Assembly: GCF_900156055.1 (NCBI RefSeq) | Contig: NZ_FTMQ01000001.1 | Location: 806,001 to 870,000, forward strand | DNA from: Rhizobium sp. RU33A | GTDB taxonomy: Bacteria; Pseudomonadota; Alphaproteobacteria; Rhizobiales; Rhizobiaceae | Direction of reading: 5' to 3' | DNA length: 64,000 nt | Shown here: positions 60,271-64,000 of the stretch, one piece after another | Numbering within the stretch: the first letter of the stretch is position 1 | Layout of the letters: every line of letters starts with the position of its first letter | The notes under the pieces: model-generated | Databases searched by the model: none | Told to the model about the DNA's origin: nothing | The model's input: the letters and a program-made list of their open reading frames with translations, nothing else | Position numbers and translations under genes: made by a program

Positions 60271-61908
60271 TCAAGACGAGACGCCGCTGCGGCAGGCTGC
60301 GAAAATGTCGAGGGTTGGGTCGTAGACCGCAGTCTTCACTTGCATCAGGCCGAGCACACTGTGGAAGAGATTGTCGTGCGAATGCGGTGAAGCGGCCTTG
60401 GATTTGAGGCACGGTTTGTCGATGCCCGTCGATTGACGAAGGTCGGGTGACGTCCAGAGGACAAACGGAACATGGGTCTGTTCCGCTGGCGCGAACACAT
60501 AGGGCGCGCCGTGCAGATAGAGACCGTTTTCCCCAAGCGACTCGCCATGGTCGGACATGTAGATCATCGCCGTGTCGAGTGTCTTGGCATGGGTGCTCAG
60601 CTTGTCGATTACCTCTGAGAGGATATGATCGGTGTAGAGCAGGGCGTTGTCATAGGCGTTTCTGATGGTCTCCGGCGTGCAGGCATCAAAGTCTGACGAG
60701 CGGCAATCAGGCACGAATTTCCGGAACTCGTCGGGATAGCGGAGATAGTAGGCGGGGCCGTGATTGCCGAGCTGGTGGAGGACCAGAACGGCGTCGCCAT
60801 CGACCTTGTCCAGCCAGGCGTCGAGGCCGTCGACCAGGATCTGGTCCAGACACTCACCGCCATGGCAGAAACGCGGATCATTCGATTTGAAGAAATCGGT
60901 CTTCTGGATCCGATCGGCGACATGTTTGTCGCCCGTGTTGTTGTCCCACCATTCGGTCTTGATGCCGGCATGGGTGAGGACATCCATCAGGTCCTCCGTC
61001 GCCAAGGCTTTTGCGTGCGAGTAGTCCCGTCGACCATAGACGGAAAACATGCAGGGCACGGAGACAGCCGTCGCCGTGCCGCAGCTTGAGGTGTCGCTGA
61101 AATAGGTGATATCCCGCTGCGAGAGCTGAGGGTTCGTCGGGCGCTCGTAACCGCCGAGCTGGAAATTCTGCGCCCGCGCCGTTTCGCCAACGACGATGAT
61201 CGTGACGCGCGGCCGGCGGCCGTTCGCCGGCAAGGCATCCGGCACCCTGGCATCGGTGCCGATGGGCTCAAGAACGATCGCTTGCTCGCGCGATCGTCCG
61301 ATCAGGAAGCTGGTTGCACTTCCGACGGGAAAGATTGGGTTCAGCGTTCGGAACCAGTCCCGGTGCTCACGGGTGCTGAAGATGAATGTGCCGCTGTTCG
61401 AGAGGCCGGCACCAGCAAAGATCAGCAGGGACGGCACAATGATCATCAGATTGACTATGAGTTTTTTGAGGAGCGGACGGTGCACGACCTCGACCCAGGC
61501 GATGAACAGCGAGGGCAGGATGCCGAATAGGCCTATATGCAGGACGAAGGCACCGGTCATCAGGTGGCCGGCCTCGGCTGTGTTGGTCTCAGCCGCGTTG
61601 CGGATCATCTCGGTGTCGATGATCACGCCGAAGCGATCCATGAACCACGCACTCGCCAGGCTGGTGATCACCATGAGGATCAGCGCTGGCTTGATCAGGT
61701 ATTTGGCTGAGAACGTGACGGTCAGCGCGACGAAGGCGGCCAGAAGGCCGACCGCCAGCGCAACGAGCGCGAAGCCTTGCCCCTGGAGGTAGAGGAAGGA
61801 CTTGCCCCAGAAAGTCCCGTTTATGAAAAACAGCAGATAGACTGCGGTGAGTATGCTCAGCCATTCGCTGCGGAGGCGCGGTCTGAACTTCAAAAGCGTC
61901 TTCGACAA
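60271..61908 (-). CDS. eptA: lipid A phosphoethanolamine transferase (EptA-like)
   Basis: A 545-residue inner-membrane enzyme. Five N-terminal membrane helices (to about residue 180) are followed by a periplasmic sulfatase-fold domain. The nucleophile threonine lies in SCGTATAVSVPCMFS. Zinc-binding regions are VVGETARAQNF, LGNHGPAYYLRYPDEF and MSDHGESLGENGLYLHG. Cysteines for the usual disulfides are present (DPRFCHGGECLD; VPDCRSSDFDACTPE). It adds phosphoethanolamine to lipid A or other glycolipids, which reduces negative charge and lowers binding of cationic antimicrobial peptides. Regulator box 3 lies 50 bases upstream. The precise acceptor is inferred from family. Confidence 0.92.
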   Translation of the reverse strand: MSKTLLKFRPRLRSEWLSILTAVYLLFFINGTFWGKSFLYLQGQGFALVALAVGLLAAFVALTVTFSAKYLIKPALILMVITSLASAWFMDRFGVIIDTEMIRNAAETNTAEAGHLMTGAFVLHIGLFGILPSLFIAWVEVVHRPLLKKLIVNLMIIVPSLLIFAGAGLSNSGTFIFSTREHRDWFRTLNPIFPVGSATSFLIGRSREQAIVLEPIGTDARVPDALPANGRRPRVTIIVVGETARAQNFQLGGYERPTNPQLSQRDITYFSDTSSCGTATAVSVPCMFSVYGRRDYSHAKALATEDLMDVLTHAGIKTEWWDNNTGDKHVADRIQKTDFFKSNDPRFCHGGECLDQILVDGLDAWLDKVDGDAVLVLHQLGNHGPAYYLRYPDEFRKFVPDCRSSDFDACTPETIRNAYDNALLYTDHILSEVIDKLSTHAKTLDTAMIYMSDHGESLGENGLYLHGAPYVFAPAEQTHVPFVLWTSPDLRQSTGIDKPCLKSKAASPHSHDNLFHSVLGLMQVKTAVYDPTLDIFAACRSGVSS

Positions 61909-61958
61909 GCCCGCTTCCTTTCGTGCATGGATCCTAAGATCCGATGCACTGCCGTGCG

Positions 61959-61978
61959 AAGCTGACAGACACCTGAAC
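61959..61978 (-). promoter_or_regulatory. putative OmpR-type regulator box 3
   Basis: On the minus strand GTTCAGGTGTCTGTCAGCTT, matching boxes 1 and 2 at TTCAG-N4-CTGTCAG and in distance to the start codon (50 bases, versus 44 and 49). Confidence 0.65.
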
Positions 61979-62084
61979 GTTGCTTATGGAGGGAGGAATG
62001 CGTTCTCGACGGTGAGCAACGATGACAGTGGAACGTCGCCTATGCGCTCGAAGCGGACGCGGCGACTTTCTTACTCTCTGGCGG

Positions 62085-62666
62085 CTACGAAAGGTCGTGA
62101 AGGTCCTTGCCCAGGGCCGGTCCAAGTCGCCACTCGCTAAACCGTACCTCCAGGCCTGCACGCTCTGGAGTGCAGCACATTGGGCCAACCAGATAACGAT
62201 CCGCTTTTGGGAACGGGCAGAGGCGGACCAGTGGCCAAGTCCGCCCATCGCCTGACGCCTGTATCCTCAGAATGCCGCTCTGGACGGTCACCCTTATCCA
62301 GAAATCCGATGGATCGCCGTCGTATCGCCCCGTGGCCCAATCGGAGGCGTCATCCGTCAGTACACTGCCGAGCAGGCCATATCCGTCCGAGAACTCGATC
62401 CCGGTCTTGACCCAGCGGTTTTCGTCGAGCCTCACCATGAGGCCGGCCTGATCGTAGAGATGTTCGAAATGTGCCCGGACCCGGACCTGGGCGGTAAAAT
62501 CGCCCTCGGCCTCGAATACGTAGAAGTGGCCGTTGTCGCGGATAAAGCCATAGTGGGTCTCCCGCCAGAAATCGGTCTTGGCGTCAGTCACCACGAACAG
62601 TTCGCTATCCGATGCTTTCGCTTTCGTGGGCTCGTTGAGCCAGGATCCGTTTTTGAGAGTCTGCAA
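62085..62666 (-). CDS. DUF1349 (concanavalin-like) protein
   Basis: A 193-residue protein that is one DUF1349 beta-sandwich, related to yeast Ree1-like and bacterial concanavalin-like proteins. Typical segments are WLNEPTKAK, TDFWRETHYGFIRDNGHF, YDQAGLMVRLDENRWVKTGIEF and DFWIRVTV. There is no signal peptide, so it is cytosolic. The family is thought to bind carbohydrate; no catalytic residues are known. It stands alone on this strand. Confidence 0.9.
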   Translation of the reverse strand: MQTLKNGSWLNEPTKAKASDSELFVVTDAKTDFWRETHYGFIRDNGHFYVFEAEGDFTAQVRVRAHFEHLYDQAGLMVRLDENRWVKTGIEFSDGYGLLGSVLTDDASDWATGRYDGDPSDFWIRVTVQSGILRIQASGDGRTWPLVRLCPFPKADRYLVGPMCCTPERAGLEVRFSEWRLGPALGKDLHDLS

Positions 62667-63641
62667 CAGCGGCTCCTATTGTATTTGGCGGATTTGCCAG
62701 TCCGCACCTTTCGCTAGGTACTTAATCCTAGAGCCCATTCATTGCCAACAAACAAGGCCTGGTGGAGGTCGCCCGCTTGTACCCGGAAGCTGATGCCAAC
62801 CGTTCGCGCCGATGGGTTGATCAGGATCGTCCTCGTCTCGCGGACGCAGCATTTATGGCATCGTCAATCTGACGCATGAGATGATTAGCGAGACATCCGT
62901 CTTGGTGGGTGGTGTGCCGGTGGTCGATCCGCGCGCTCCATGGACGGGCGAACTAGGGCTTGGCGGCGTTCTCCATGCAAACGTCGGCGGTTTTGCTCTC
63001 GGCAGCGACATTACGCTGGCCAGCGACTTGTCTGATCATTCTTCCAGTCATTCTCTCAAAGGTAGCTTCTGGATGCGAAAGATCTTCTGAGGCTGTGGTG
63101 CTTTCTGGGCAAACTGGAATTTGTCGGTCCTCATTCGCCCGCTAGCTGAACTGATTTTCGCTTTGCGCCTCCATTTCGGCCATTGAAGGTGGTCGGTTGG
63201 ATACTAAAGAGTAGCCGGTCAGCTCGCCCTGTCAGCAAAGCGCCGCGAGCGAGCGTGGATTTATCGTTGTGCCCTAGCTTTGAGCTGACGTGAACATGGC
63301 GCTGGAGCGGCAATTGTTTCTGCATCCACACCAGCGCAAGGAGTTTGAATCACGACGACAGATTTCGTGATCGCTGTAGCCGCGCCGCTCAGGTTAAAGA
63401 CATGCCACAGCGAGCCATCCCTTCTTTGAAGGCAGCCATTAAGGAGACTTTGTTCGTGCCGGAAACGACGCGCGGCGCTGACCACATGACGACAGTGTCT
63501 CCGGTCACGTCCTATGGATGTTTTTCGAGGGGGCTTGCAAGTTCTGATAAGCAGACCCATATTCATATCAGTGGCAGCCATTGAACGGGCACTGTCACTT
63601 TCTGGGCGGCACTCACCCTGGCCCCAATAAAGGAGGACGAC
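62667..63641. other. 975-base spacer with repeat copy
   Basis: No gene was supported. Frames at 62881-63090 (plus) and 63261-63797 (minus) have no ribosome site and no family resemblance, and the latter runs antisense through a better-supported gene. The interspersed repeat (copy D) is the only structure recognised. Confidence 0.5.
63281..63322 (+). repeat. interspersed repeat, copy D (right module)
   Basis: GAGCTGACGTGAACATGGCG then GGAGCGGCAATTGTTTCTGC, a diverged copy of the right module seen at 49.65 and 56.93 kb. Confidence 0.6.
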
Positions 63642-63890
63642 ATGTCTTCCGACCTCCACCATCCTATCGGCAGCTTCGACATCAGCATCATCAGAAACGC
63701 GCTCCGGCATGCCGGGTTTCGCTATGAGGAACCACTCTGCGAGTTGGATCGCGGCGCGGCGCGCCATGCGATGACGCTTTACCAGAAGGGCGTCCACAGA
63801 TCCGGCGAATTGATTTCCGCCGTGAACCTCTGGGCAGACCAGGCCGTCTTCGCGCGGCTGAAAATCAGCAGTCAGGTCACGAGCCTGTGA
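63642..63890 (+). CDS. small hypothetical protein
   Basis: An 82-residue soluble protein (MSSDLHHPIGSFDISIIRNA...) with a near-ideal ribosome site (AAAGGAGG) six bases upstream. No domain was recognised. The stop codon overlaps the next start by four bases (GTGA), so it is coupled to the DUF1488 gene. Confidence 0.75.
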   Translation: MSSDLHHPIGSFDISIIRNALRHAGFRYEEPLCELDRGAARHAMTLYQKGVHRSGELISAVNLWADQAVFARLKISSQVTSL

Positions 63891-64000
63891 CTCTCTCCTT
63901 CCCCAATCCGACCCGCGCCTATGACGAGACCCGTGGTCTCATTCGTTTCATCGGCCATGACGGCCTGAACCAGGTTCAGTTTCTCTTGCCCGTCGCCGTG
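63887..64000 (+). CDS. DUF1488-family protein, 3' end outside window
   Basis: The first 38 codons from a GTG read MTLSFPNPTRAYDETRGLIR then FIGHDGLNQVQFLLPV, the usual start of small DUF1488 proteins (normally about 85-95 residues). The gene runs off the right edge. The function of the family is unknown. Confidence 0.75.
   Translation, partial: MTLSFPNPTRAYDETRGLIRFIGHDGLNQVQFLLPVAV

Noticed and set aside
63261..63797. 178-codon minus-strand frame near the right edge
   Set aside because: Runs antisense through the small gene at 63642, which has an excellent ribosome site, and crosses repeat copy D.

Overview
The window looks like a chromosome or chromid segment from an alphaproteobacterium of the Rhizobiaceae (Rhizobium/Agrobacterium type). 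This rests on the high GC content, the many HWE and HisKA_2 sensor kinases, small orphan receivers, GGAAC-N17-GTT promoters of the EcfG/RpoE2 general stress type, and a rhizobial gene repertoire. No rRNA, tRNA, CRISPR array, intact insertion sequence or replication origin was recognised.

Layout. (1) 1-12.8 kb is a stress and signalling block: a sensor kinase cut by the window edge, a PRC-barrel protein, a YciF-like ferritin-fold protein, a large-subunit catalase, an orphan receiver, three HWE/HisKA_2 kinases, small envelope or stress proteins and a PHB-depolymerase-type esterase. Several of these genes have matching EcfG-type promoters. (2) 13.0-21.1 kb is a complete kdp potassium-uptake operon (small membrane ORF, kdpF, A, B, C, D, E) with a KdpE-like site in front. 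(3) 21.1-29.2 kb is a rearranged region. It holds remnants of a TetR/SDR pair and of an IS256-type transposase, a BLUF blue-light sensor, cspA, a KaiC-like ATPase overlapping an HWE kinase with a degenerate receiver, and a duplicated receiver/cspA block of which one copy has decayed. It ends with a periplasmic PRC-barrel/receiver operon. (4) 29.4-36.9 kb carries envelope genes: M13 peptidase, lipoprotein, SH3 protein, LysR regulator, L,D-transpeptidase, a broken ClpP-like gene and a CPBP protease. (5) 37.8-49.0 kb is a redox cluster: hydrolase, cupin, XdhC, alcohol dehydrogenase, cyclophilin-like protein, MFS exporter, cytochrome c, a two-subunit molybdenum oxidoreductase and a LysR regulator. 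Three copies of one operator-like motif tie it together. (6) 49.9-56.8 kb is a probable ribitol/pentitol operon (LacI regulator, ABC importer, SDR dehydrogenase, FGGY kinase) with a near-perfect operator palindrome and a related repeat on each side. (7) 57.2-62.0 kb holds an OmpR-type two-component system, a PepSY protein, cytochrome b561 and an EptA-like lipid A phosphoethanolamine transferase. The same 20-bp box precedes all three transcription units. (8) 62-64 kb holds a DUF1349 protein, a gene-poor spacer and the start of a DUF1488 gene.

The points most worth following are the KaiC plus pseudo-receiver kinase pair near a BLUF sensor, three regulons predicted from repeated intergenic motifs (EcfG, LysR and OmpR-type), the old duplication with a recently fused pseudogene, and an interspersed repeat found only in gene-free spacers. 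All functions are assigned by reading the proteins; no database search was run.
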